NCBI GenBank assembly: GCA_043421945.1
Contig: JBHOGO010000012.1
Span: 1 to 64,000 of the forward strand
Source of the DNA: Thaumasiovibrio sp043421945
GTDB taxonomy: Bacteria > Pseudomonadota > Gammaproteobacteria > Enterobacterales > Vibrionaceae
DNA: 64,000 bases
Direction: 5' to 3'
The translations under genes and the position numbers were made by a program. Below are positions 1-7,388 of this stretch, piece by piece. Numbering within the stretch: the first letter of the stretch is position 1; every line of letters begins with the position of its first letter. Under the pieces are notes generated by a model that was not told where the DNA came from, searched no databases, and saw only the letters and a program-made list of their open reading frames with translations.

Positions 1-44
1 AGAAGTTCACCTGAACCCAGAAAAAGAAGCTGCTTGATAATTAG

Positions 45-431
45 TCAAGTAGTGACAACTAGCTTGAAAAACGCCGCGAATGGCACGATACCAATACCAG
101 CCCCAATCCAAAACTGTTCATCTTCTAATTCAATCTGGAAGTGTCCATAGCCTCCCTCAACAGTCACTGGCTGGCCTTGATGAATCGTATTGATCAGTTT
201 ACTGGTATAGTCTCCTAGTGCTTTTACGCCAAATTCTATGATATTACTGCTGTTGTCGTAGTTCAAAATAGAGAAAGGATGAGGAGACTCACCATCTTGA
301 AAATCAAGGTAAGCAAATTGTCCTTCTCTGTAGTGAAGTGGTTTGTCTAACTGGATAGAGAATCGAACAACTTCATCTCTACCGGCAACAGTTGGTAGTG
401 TAGCTCTGCTTGAACAAACACTAAATTGTGG
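45..431 (-). pseudogene. Ferric reductase-like FAD-binding domain remnant
   Basis: The frame is open between a stop at 434-432 and a stop at 47-45. It reads as the flavin-binding part of a ferric reductase/NADPH oxidase-type transmembrane oxidoreductase: a LDKPLHYREGQFAYLDF stretch, then HPFSI, then GAGIGIVPF, which resembles the GxGIGxxP signature at the start of the NAD-binding lobe. The membrane domain that should precede it and the NAD-binding lobe that should follow are both missing. The only good ATG lies inside the domain at 266. The 5' part overlaps the end of the neighbouring cation-efflux/SPFH gene in another frame, which suggests two unrelated gene fragments joined by a deletion. 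It is probably not expressed as a working enzyme. Confidence 0.55.
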
Positions 432-1477
432 TCACCTGTCTGAATGTAACTGCTGTCGTCCCTATCGGCTCTATTGGCATGAATCTCAAACCACATACGC
501 TCGCCATTTCTCCGAGTGTAGTCTGATACGTCACTGCCAATTACGACACTTTTTATCTCATGATTTGCGACAAGAATACTCTGCCCTAGAGGCCATGGTG
601 GTGCGTATGCCAACCCAGGTTGTTCTTTGATATATACCGTTTTATTTAAAACTTGAATAATACCTTGTTGTCCGAGTGACACTTGAACAAAACCGCTAAG
701 TGCATATACCGTCAAACCGCCAATCAACATGTAATACTTATAGTGTGTAAGGATCTGCCATCTGCTCTTTATCGATTCAAAAACCTGCTTGCCAGCAAAG
801 TCTTTTGTATACCAACCTTTTACAGTATCAAACAGCGACACTTGCTCTAGTACCTCATTCTTGATCAAGCTTTTTAAGCCCGAAACCAGAAGCTCAAGAC
901 CAGAAAGACCGATTAATAATGCAATAATAACAGCCACTAACTCGTCAATATCAATACCCAGTAGCAGACCAATCAAGGAGAATAAGACGGCTATTGATGT
1001 GAACAGATCAACCATACTGTGATAGCCATCTGCCTCTAGTGCTAAAGATCCTGTTTTCTTACCAACATAGGTTTTCAGTCGTGCAATCGCGAACACACTG
1101 AGAATAATAAACATCACACCAAAAATACCCAACCAGATATTCTCGACATCAACAGAGGCATACTGTCTCGTACTCATTATAATTTGGTAAGGAATACACA
1201 AGATGACGAGGGCTGCTAAAACAACCGTCATCGATTCGATTTTTCTCGCGATACTAATGCGCTTTTCATTACCTGTTCGGTCTTGCCATACCTTAATCAG
1301 CATGCACATTAGAAAAATAACTGACACTGATAAATCAGTCACTGAATGGTAAGCATCAGCCATGAGCGCTGAGCTTCCGGTGAAATAAGCTAACAGCACC
1401 CTAAACAACGTAAGAGCAACGTCTGCAGCTATTGTTATTAACGACGTTAGTAAGCGTTTATCAGACAACATGAACAC
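347..1477 (-). CDS. Cation diffusion facilitator fused to an SPFH/HflK-like domain, C-terminally truncated
   Basis: 376 residues. Residues about 1-215 are a cation diffusion facilitator: several hydrophobic helices with the two metal-site motifs DAYHS (residues about 41-45) and DGYHS (about 152-156), which in this family bind Zn, Fe or Mn for proton-coupled efflux across the inner membrane. After a linker there is another transmembrane helix (about 253-270) and an SPFH/HflK-like N-terminal region with GQQGIIQVLNK, PGLAYAPPWP and TGDHNLVFVQAELHYQL. The SPFH domain stops early, and the last 10 or so residues look out of frame with any family sequence. The ferric-reductase remnant begins at this point in another frame, so a deletion fusion has probably removed the C-terminus. 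Transport may survive; the SPFH part probably does not. Confidence 0.7.
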   Translation of the reverse strand: MFMLSDKRLLTSLITIAADVALTLFRVLLAYFTGSSALMADAYHSVTDLSVSVIFLMCMLIKVWQDRTGNEKRISIARKIESMTVVLAALVILCIPYQIIMSTRQYASVDVENIWLGIFGVMFIILSVFAIARLKTYVGKKTGSLALEADGYHSMVDLFTSIAVLFSLIGLLLGIDIDELVAVIIALLIGLSGLELLVSGLKSLIKNEVLEQVSLFDTVKGWYTKDFAGKQVFESIKSRWQILTHYKYYMLIGGLTVYALSGFVQVSLGQQGIIQVLNKTVYIKEQPGLAYAPPWPLGQSILVANHEIKSVVIGSDVSDYTRRNGERMWFEIHANRADRDDSSYIQTGDHNLVFVQAELHYQLLPVEMKLFDSLSS

Positions 1478-1689
1478 ATAACCTTGTAAATTGTAGGGTA
1501 TTTATACGTATCAATTGCTACAATAAAGTGACAACTTATTAACCGCTAAACCCATACGCTCTATCGATTTTGTTAGCAATTTCGCCGTGAACCTTCGTCC
1601 GATTTTAGGGCGGGGATATAAGGTCAATGTGCCTAACATCGATAATGACTTATTTGGGTCACTTCAATACTGCTAACTTTCCGTAAAGC

Positions 1690-2287
1690 GGTATATCACA
1701 ATGGTTTTGCAGGTCTTGATCATGTCAATCGTGGTTATGAATTTCCGTAGTTCGACTTTTTACGACCCTTTGGCAGGTTTTGATCTCGCTGAAAGTATCT
1801 AAAACATGGCGTTCTCCCTTCGGTCGGGTCATGCCGTTGCTTCGCGCCTCCCGCGATGCGCCGCGTTCGTAAGGCAATAAATTGCCAACGGCTGCGTGCG
1901 CCCTGCGAACAATCCCCCAACGCAACATCAAAAGCCCCGTCTTCGCCAGGAAGTGTCCGTAAGCGATGACGGTGTCTGCGTCACTCATTGTCCCCTTACT
2001 CGTTTCACTGTCGGCCCGCTCAGACTGTTCACCGTTGCCCAGCGTTAGCCCTTCATCAAGGGTGAAATGCACCCCAAGCCGGTTTTTTAAAGCGCACAAA
2101 AAACAGTCTTGTGGCCCTTGATTCTGTGCCCCCGCCGGTCATTCGGACAGTCGGGCGGGAACCGGAAAGTGAAACTCAAACAGCAAGGAGACAGGCCATG
2201 AGCAACGCAACCCCCAATATCGCAACGGACACTAACCTCTCCAATACGGGCAAAGAGGGCTTCCCAAAAAATGAACCTTTGAAAAGC
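1690..2287 (+). repeat. Leader repeat, copy 1 (upstream of and into radC copy 1)
   Basis: This stretch runs from an AT-rich part (GTTTTGCAGGTCTTGATCA and onward) through a GC-rich part (from about 1806) into the first 30 codons of the radC-like gene. The same sequence recurs at 6325-6873 and, from the GC-rich part on, at 12945-13432. It contains several short hairpins, for example GGCAATAAATTGCC (near 1881), CCCTT-CATC-AAGGG (near 2049) and a CCCGCC/GGCGGG pair (near 2130-2160). It ends in an AAGGAG ribosome site before the ATG at 2198. It is probably a regulatory leader; see the finding on leading-region promoters. An antisense frame runs through all copies, but I do not call it a gene. Confidence 0.8.
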
Positions 2288-2749
2288 GTTAAAGCGTTCA
2301 TTTCACCTCAAGAATGGGGGGTGATTGAAGAAGCGCGCGCGATCATAAAACGGCGGTCTCAACGCCAATCTGAGATTGAGGCGACCGATCCTACTTTGGC
2401 GAAAACCTTGGCGTTGTTGACGCTGGGCAGCCTTGAACATGAGGCCTTTGGATTGATGTTGCTCGATACTCGACACCGATTGATTGCATCGACCGTGTTG
2501 TTTCACGGCACCATTGACGCTTGCGGTGTTTATCCGCGGGACGTAGTTGCTGAGGTGATACAACACCATGCCGCTGCGGTCATTTTTTTTCATAATCACC
2601 CATCGGGCAGCCTTATGGCTTCGCAAGCTGACCGTCGGATCACTCGCCGTTTAAAGGATGCGCTAGCGCTTATCGATGTGCGGGTTCTCGATCATTTAAT
2701 TGTCGGTGATGACGACTGTCTGTCTTTTGCCGACCACGGTTGGATTTAA
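2198..2749 (+). CDS. radC: RadC-like JAB/MPN domain protein, copy 1
   Basis: 183 residues from the ATG at 2198, chosen because AAGGAG stands 7 bases before it; a GTG at 2111 would add 29 residues with no ribosome site. The first 30 residues (MSNATPNIATDTNLSNTGKE and on to LKS) are identical to those of radC copy 2 and of ardC. The rest is a RadC-type JAB/MPN fold with a conserved glutamate region LEHEAFG, the metal motif HNHPSG (residues about 134-139) and a following Asp in SQADRR. It lacks the N-terminal helix-hairpin-helix part of chromosomal RadC. Such short RadC proteins are common on plasmids and islands; their biochemical role is not settled. A truncated parB-like gene follows, as in the intact second copy. 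Confidence 0.85.
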   Translation: MSNATPNIATDTNLSNTGKEGFPKNEPLKSVKAFISPQEWGVIEEARAIIKRRSQRQSEIEATDPTLAKTLALLTLGSLEHEAFGLMLLDTRHRLIASTVLFHGTIDACGVYPRDVVAEVIQHHAAAVIFFHNHPSGSLMASQADRRITRRLKDALALIDVRVLDHLIVGDDDCLSFADHGWI

Positions 2750-2761
2750 CCATTTTTTGCA

Positions 2762-2779
2762 GGGCTGGCTAGCCAGCCC
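2762..2779. promoter_or_regulatory. Perfect 18-bp palindrome between radC and parB-like, copy 1
   Basis: GGGCTGGCT/AGCCAGCCC lies 13 bases after the radC stop and is identical to the one at 7348-7365. There is no T-run after it, so it is a weak terminator candidate. It could be an mRNA processing or attenuation hairpin, or a protein binding site. Confidence 0.55.
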
Positions 2780-2802
2780 AATCTGAACTCAGGCGTTATA
2801 CC

Positions 2803-3024
2803 ATGGACAAGAAAGATCGCTTTTCAGTACGGTTTCTGCCTTGTGTTTTTCAGGCCAAAATGTGCGTGATCCCCGCGAATTATCCTGCCCCAGTTCGGCT
2901 AGTCGATGCCGTTGCCGCCACCGAGGTTTCCTTGGTTGAAAATTTTTCTCGCGCCCACATGCATCCTGTCGATGAGTTTGACGCCTTCACCAAAGACTTC
3001 AATCCTGTTGCGTCGATAGCCTAA
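2803..3024 (+). pseudogene. ParB-like gene, internally deleted and truncated copy
   Basis: The frame starts like the intact gene at 7389 (MDKKDRFSVRF against MDKKERFSVPV), then jumps from about codon 21 to the equivalent of codon 75 (VIPANYPAPVRLVDAVAA) and follows it through ENFSRAHMHPVDEFDAF before leaving homology and stopping at 3024. It therefore lacks the ParB signature box and everything after the first quarter, including the helix-turn-helix. The deletion and the substitutions point to a decaying duplicate of the radC-parB unit. No function is expected. Confidence 0.85.
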
Positions 3025-3500
3025 TGCCTTATTTCACCTCGACTTGGCATTTTAATTGAAACATCAACACTCTTTGATCGCATACTGATACTGCTGTAAT
3101 TGGGGAATTTTAATGGCTCGTTCATCAATGAAAAAATGGAATCCGTGAAGCGCAGCAACGCACGTAGAGAAAGCTTAAAAAACCGCTTGACCATCGGTGC
3201 TGTGACGATGGCGGTATCACTGAACTGAAATCAGCGACCGCGTCTTCCTTGATGAGGCTGACATTCCCAAGATTTAATCGCTTCTTCATCGAACTAAAAG
3301 GTAATTGACCCACGATTCACGAGTGCTTGGTGGTTTTGCACATCGTTTTGCTCATTTTAGCGCCTAGAAGTCTGCTCTTAACGGTCAGATAGCAGCATTG
3401 GCTAAGAGTTCAAACCTATTTAGTCAACAAAGCCTGTCAAACTTCTTGCTCTTCGACATCATCGTTCTTTAATATATACAATAATGAATTTACAGCAATG
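3025..3500. other. Gene-poor stretch after the duplicated unit
   Basis: About 480 bases with no convincing gene. The only start followed by a readable short frame is a 12-codon ATG frame near 3114. The stretch looks like debris joining the truncated parB-like copy to the next gene. Confidence 0.4.
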
Positions 3501-3501
3501 A

Positions 3502-3927
3502 GTGAGAAAGATGAAAGAAATATCTGGATTTAAAGGAACGTTAGTTTTGACGAAAAGTGCAAGCTATAGAAAACAAAAAGATGCTGGTCAGAACCATGCC
3601 TATGAATACTTAGAATTTGAGGGTATAAATGGTAATAACATTCGAGTTGAAAATGTTCGAGTGCATGAGACGCTTTACCCTTACATTAAACTAGATGGTA
3701 ATGAAAAGTATTATGTCGTTTGCAAATCTATGGGGCAAAAGATAATTGTTGCTATTCGTAATGGAAATAAGGAACACACTCTTCTTAACAAAATTCCTCA
3801 AAACCCTGGTTTCTTTAATAGGATGCTTCTAAATACTGTCTTGAGTAACAGCATGAAAGACCTCAAGACTATTCTGGAAAGACACAATTTCAACACTGAA
3901 CCAAGACATGATGATGTTGTTATTTAA
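3502..3927 (+). CDS. Hypothetical protein
   Basis: 141 residues from a GTG at 3502, or 138 from the ATG at 3511; neither has a clear ribosome site. The sequence is AT-rich and unlike its GC-richer neighbours. It has an alternating beta-strand pattern in the first 90 residues (GFKGTLVLTKSASY, YVVCKSMGQKIIVAI) and a helical C-terminus (FNRMLLNTVLSNSMKDLKTIL). There is no signal peptide, and I do not recognise a family. The codon use and isolation suggest horizontally acquired cargo. Confidence 0.5.
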   Translation: MRKMKEISGFKGTLVLTKSASYRKQKDAGQNHAYEYLEFEGINGNNIRVENVRVHETLYPYIKLDGNEKYYVVCKSMGQKIIVAIRNGNKEHTLLNKIPQNPGFFNRMLLNTVLSNSMKDLKTILERHNFNTEPRHDDVVI

Positions 3928-4096
3928 TCTACGTGATTACCATCGAGCCTCAGCCAGTTTAAATAGTCATTGAGGCATCAGGTGTTGTTTGGATACTCTA
4001 ATAAATTAACTGCCTCAACACCTTTACATTATCAAAGTGAAGGCTAGCTCTCTATCTGATGCTTACTTTTATGGTGGCATAGAGGACTAGCAAGTT

Positions 4097-4289
4097 TTGA
4101 ATGTGAGTGTTGATTATACGCAATGGGACCACCGCCTGTCGCTACGCGCAGGCTACAACTTCGATAACGGTCTAATGATAAATGCACGTGTTCACCCTGA
4201 ATTCTTTTATGACGATTGGATTGGTGTGGATGAGAACCGGTAATGAAGTGAACTACGGTACTAACCTAAATGGTCGTACTTTTCACTGA
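4097..4289 (+). pseudogene. Outer-membrane porin fragment, possibly KdgM-like
   Basis: A frame LNVSVDYTQWDHRLSLRAGY followed by NFDNGLMINARVHPEFFYDDWIG reads like beta-strands of an oligouronate porin, with alternating hydrophobic residues and aromatic girdle positions. It meets a stop near 4240, and the following ENGNEVNYGTNLNGRTFH continues in a shifted frame. There is no start and no C-terminal strand. KdgM-type porins commonly accompany polysaccharide lyases, and a lyase gene stands 0.5 kb away, which supports the guess. The family assignment is tentative; the broken state is clear. Confidence 0.4.
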
Positions 4290-4630
4290 TGAAAGCACCT
4301 ATCATCGCTCCTTATTCACTTTCACCTTCCAGCAACGTTTGAAAGTAAAATTTATTTAACTCAGACTGCTCTTTAAAGCTTGCCCCGTAGAGCTCTGAGT
4401 GTAACTGAAGACTCTCCAGCCTCAGCACGCTATACGCACTACTATCTTTTTACCAAGTAACCTGCATAATCGTTCCCTTGAAGTATGCCTGAAACCCAGA
4501 GAGTAGGATAACGACTAACCGAAAGTGGATAGTTACCGTCCATTTTCGAGTTACGCAACAAAACCCCACAATATCTGCGTGGAACTACCAATATACTCAA
4601 GAAAATGTCTTATGTAGAAGGAATACTGTA

Positions 4631-4813
4631 ATGGCTTTGGCACTAAATGTACCAACATTGAGTTTTACCGGTGAGGGAGCTGTTGAGGAATCGGTTTCGA
4701 TCCTTCGTTAGAAGGACCTCAACAAAGCTTTAGTTGTAACCGATTCACATTTAGCTGAACTTGGAATATTAGACTCGCTATTCGGAGCATTTTATAATAG
4801 CTATATTGCCTAA
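4631..4813 (+). pseudogene. Iron-containing alcohol dehydrogenase, N-terminal remnant
   Basis: MALALNVPTLSFTGEGAVEE, then an in-frame TAG, then KDLNKALVVTDSHLAELGIL resembles the first 60 residues of group III (Fe-dependent) alcohol dehydrogenases, where a glycine-rich turn is followed by a KALIVTD strand. The frame ends at 4813 and the metal-binding half is absent. The 3' end touches the convergent lyase gene, so an insertion or deletion cut it there. Confidence 0.55.
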
Positions 4814-5797
4814 TTATTTAAGAGGAGTTCCTTTAGGAGCAACATCGTCATAGGTTGCATTAGGAAAGTCAGCCATTTTGATTGCATCAAGGTACAAATA
4901 ATGATCATTTTTCATAGCACTTAAATCACCAGTAAAATACATCCCCCATGAAGGGTAGATGCCGTTGTCATCGTTGTAACCAAACTGGATATTATGTTCG
5001 TTTAACACTTTCTCCCCGTCTACCCAAAGCTCTATTAAACCATTTTTTTCATCAGAGTAATCCACTTTAACGTGCACAACAAAATCAACCCATCGATCTA
5101 AGTAATTACTTTTAGCGCCCGGAATGGTGTAATACTCAGTACCTTTACCTACTCTAGTGAGACTCAATTCATCATCATCCCACTTCCAACTACCATGCAA
5201 ACCATCTTCATTCATGGTAATACTAAAAGGAGGATTTCGAGAGTGCTCGTTTAGGCGCCTATCTGCACTAGCATGGATTTGAAAAAACAGCCAGTCGTAC
5301 CCTTTTAAAGTCCCGTCCTTCTTTTTTTCATTAGTCTTGTCGCTCACTTCTGTTTTAGTCCCTTCGCTAGGGAAATACATACTAAACCCAAACCAAGCTT
5401 CAGCTCCCATCACCGTGTCAGTTTTATAGCCATGGAACATAGCTTTTCGGTCGACATTTTCAAGCGTATTTTTGTCACCATTATAAGATTCAGGGTTTTC
5501 GTGGTGCCAGACCAATTTTGCTGAATACTTTCCATCGCGAACAATTTTATCCTCTAAAACAAAAGAGTGATCGCCTTGCAACTGGTTAAATAGGAATTGT
5601 GGAGGTATGTTTTTATCTAAACCTGGGGTCGCACCTTTACCTACAGAACTTTCTGCATTCCATCCTCCGTTCTCAAAAGACTCATCAACTTTATAAGTAG
5701 TATCAGAAAAAACTGAACTGCTAAAAATAAGCAAAACTAAAGGCGAAATGGTAATTTTTGTGACAGTCCCCAAGGACAAAGAGGTTAAACGATACAT
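4814..5797 (-). CDS. Secreted polysaccharide lyase-type protein
   Basis: 327 residues. An N-terminal signal region (hydrophobic residues about 13-30, likely cleavage after SSVFS) suggests export. The mature part looks like a single jelly-roll domain of the heparin-lyase-I/glucuronan-lyase type: an opening DESFENGGW strand, AKLVWHHENPESY, a WFGFSMYFP strand, DWLFFQIHA, DRWVDFVVHVKVDY, GLIELWVDGEKVL, and a closing YLDAIKMAD. These beta-sandwich lyases cleave uronic-acid polymers by beta-elimination; the substrate cannot be told from sequence alone. It stands alone between a broken porin and broken IS66 remnants, so it is probably an isolated cargo gene captured from a glycan-use cluster. Confidence 0.65.
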   Translation of the reverse strand: MYRLTSLSLGTVTKITISPLVLLIFSSSVFSDTTYKVDESFENGGWNAESSVGKGATPGLDKNIPPQFLFNQLQGDHSFVLEDKIVRDGKYSAKLVWHHENPESYNGDKNTLENVDRKAMFHGYKTDTVMGAEAWFGFSMYFPSEGTKTEVSDKTNEKKKDGTLKGYDWLFFQIHASADRRLNEHSRNPPFSITMNEDGLHGSWKWDDDELSLTRVGKGTEYYTIPGAKSNYLDRWVDFVVHVKVDYSDEKNGLIELWVDGEKVLNEHNIQFGYNDDNGIYPSWGMYFTGDLSAMKNDHYLYLDAIKMADFPNATYDDVAPKGTPLK

Positions 5798-6153
5798 TAT
5801 TATTCCCTTTCAAGTTTTAATTAAATAGAAACATATTTACTGCGTTTATTTTTGTGGTGATTGATTGATTCATTGCTCGCTTATAATAAGTGAACCATTG
5901 TTTCAACTTTAAGCGTACATTAATGTAAACACATGGTTATCTAACTTTCAAACTTAAAATATATAATTTGAGGTTAGGCACAACTTTTATCGTTCCGAGA
6001 TATACTTAACGGTTATTTTTCGATTAGTCCATTAGCAAGGTGCTGATTGGCGCTGTGATTGCAGCCTCTGATAACGAACTCTTATGGTAGCCATGTTTTA
6101 TTTTCCAATTTTGTTGACCCATATAGCGTAAGCGGGCATTTCTATCCACCTAG

Positions 6154-6295
6154 CTATTTGATGTGATTGTAGGTATGAGGTAACAAGTTGCTGACTTCAT
6201 TGCTTTCTTCACGTTGAGGTAATTCGGTTAATACATGTCGCAGATAAGCGTAAGGCTCAGCACCATTGGCGCGACAACTCAGCATAATACTGAAC
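6154..6295 (-). pseudogene. IS66 transposase (TnpC) C-terminal remnant
   Basis: The minus-strand frame reads SCRANGAEPYAYLRHVLTEL then PQREESNEVSNLLP, matching the C-terminal domain of IS66 TnpC (compare NDLILYNYLVHCLKELAKPN near the end of the intact copy at 59133-60662). The sequence is from a different IS66 member than the intact one. No upstream transposase sequence remains. Confidence 0.65.
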
Positions 6296-6324
6296 AGTAC
6301 GCGCTAGCATCTGCACTACTTGGT

Positions 6325-6873
6325 GTATCACATCGGTTTTGCAGGTCTTGATTACGTCAATCGTGGCTATAAATTTCCGTAGTTCGACTTTTTACGACCC
6401 TTTTGCAGGTTTTGATCTTGCTGAAAGCATCTAAAACGTGGCGTTCTCCCTTCGGTCGGGCAATAAATTGCCAACGGCTGCGTGCGCCCTACGAACAATC
6501 CCCCAACGCAACATCAAAAGCCCCGTCTTCGCCAGGAAGTGTCCGTAAGCGATGACGGTGTCTGCGTCACTCATTGTCCCCTTACTCGTTTCACTGTCGG
6601 CCCGCTCAGACTGTTCACCGTTGCCCAGCGTTAGCCCTTCATCAAGGGTGAAATGCACCCCAAGCCGGTTTTTTAAAGCGCACAAAAAACAGTCTTGTGG
6701 CCCTTGATTCTGTGCCCCCGCCGGTCATTCGGACAGTCGGGCGGGAACCGGAAAGTGAAACTCAAACAGCAAGGAGACAGGCCATGAGCAACGCAACCCC
6801 CAACATCGCAACGGACACTAACCTCTCCAATACGGGCAAAGAGGGCTTCCCAAAAAATGAACCTTTGAAAAGC
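6325..6873 (+). repeat. Leader repeat, copy 2 (upstream of and into radC copy 2)
   Basis: Same leader as at 1690-2287. It lacks about 45 bases between CGGTCGGG and GCAATAAATT that are present in copies 1 and 3, and is otherwise nearly identical up to the 30th codon of radC. Homology with copy 1 continues through radC and the start of the parB-like gene. Confidence 0.8.
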
Positions 6874-7335
6874 GTCAAAGCGTTAATTTCACCTCAAGAA
6901 TGGGGGGTGATTGAAGAAGCGCGCGCGATCATAAAGCGGCGGTATCAACGCCAATCTGAGATTGAGGCGACCGATCCTGCTTTGGCGAAAACCATGGCGT
7001 TGTTGTCGCTAGGCAGCCTTGAACATGAAGCCTTTGGATTGATGTTGCTCGATACTCGACATCGATTGATTGAATCGACCGTGTTGTTTCACGGCACCAT
7101 TGACGCTTGCGGTGTTTATCCGCGGGACGTGGTTGCCGAGGTGATACAACACCATGCCGCTGCGGTTATTTTTTTTCATAATCACCCATCGGGCAGCCTT
7201 AAGGCTTCGCAAGCTGACCGTCGGATCACTCGACGTTTAACGGATGCGCTTGCGCTTATCGATGTGCGGGTTCTCGATCATTTAATTGTCGGTGATGACG
7301 ACTGTCTGTCTTTTGCCGACCACGGTTGGATTTAA
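6784..7335 (+). CDS. radC: RadC-like JAB/MPN domain protein, copy 2
   Basis: 183 residues from the ATG at 6784 with AAGGAG 7 bases upstream. It differs from the copy at 2198 by only about 10 residues and keeps LEHEAFG, HNHPSG and the following SQADRR, so the predicted metal site is intact. This copy sits in the intact arrangement leader-radC-palindrome-parB-kfrA and is probably the functional one. Plasmid RadC proteins often lie in antirestriction and stability regions with ardC and parB-like genes; the enzymatic activity is unproven. Confidence 0.87.
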   Translation: MSNATPNIATDTNLSNTGKEGFPKNEPLKSVKALISPQEWGVIEEARAIIKRRYQRQSEIEATDPALAKTMALLSLGSLEHEAFGLMLLDTRHRLIESTVLFHGTIDACGVYPRDVVAEVIQHHAAAVIFFHNHPSGSLKASQADRRITRRLTDALALIDVRVLDHLIVGDDDCLSFADHGWI

Positions 7336-7347
7336 CCATTTTTTGCA

Positions 7348-7365
7348 GGGCTGGCTAGCCAGCCC
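7348..7365. promoter_or_regulatory. Perfect 18-bp palindrome between radC and parB-like, copy 2
   Basis: GGGCTGGCT/AGCCAGCCC lies 12 bases after the radC stop and 23 before the parB-like ATG. Conservation in both copies of the duplication suggests a role in the mRNA or as a binding site. Confidence 0.55.
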
Positions 7366-7388
7366 AATCTGAACTCAGGCGTTATACC

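Noticed and set aside
1725..2099. Antisense open frame of 124 codons, repeated at 6431-6685 and 12927-13244
   Set aside because: It lies wholly on the strand opposite the shared leader, changes length between copies through deletions and C-terminal frame changes, and resembles no family. Conservation is explained by the DNA repeat.
2111..2197. GTG start at 2111 (and the equivalents at 6697 and 13256) adding 29 residues to RadC and ArdC
   Set aside because: The ATG 87 bases downstream has a strong AAGGAG at the right distance; the GTG has none. The extension is repeat DNA.
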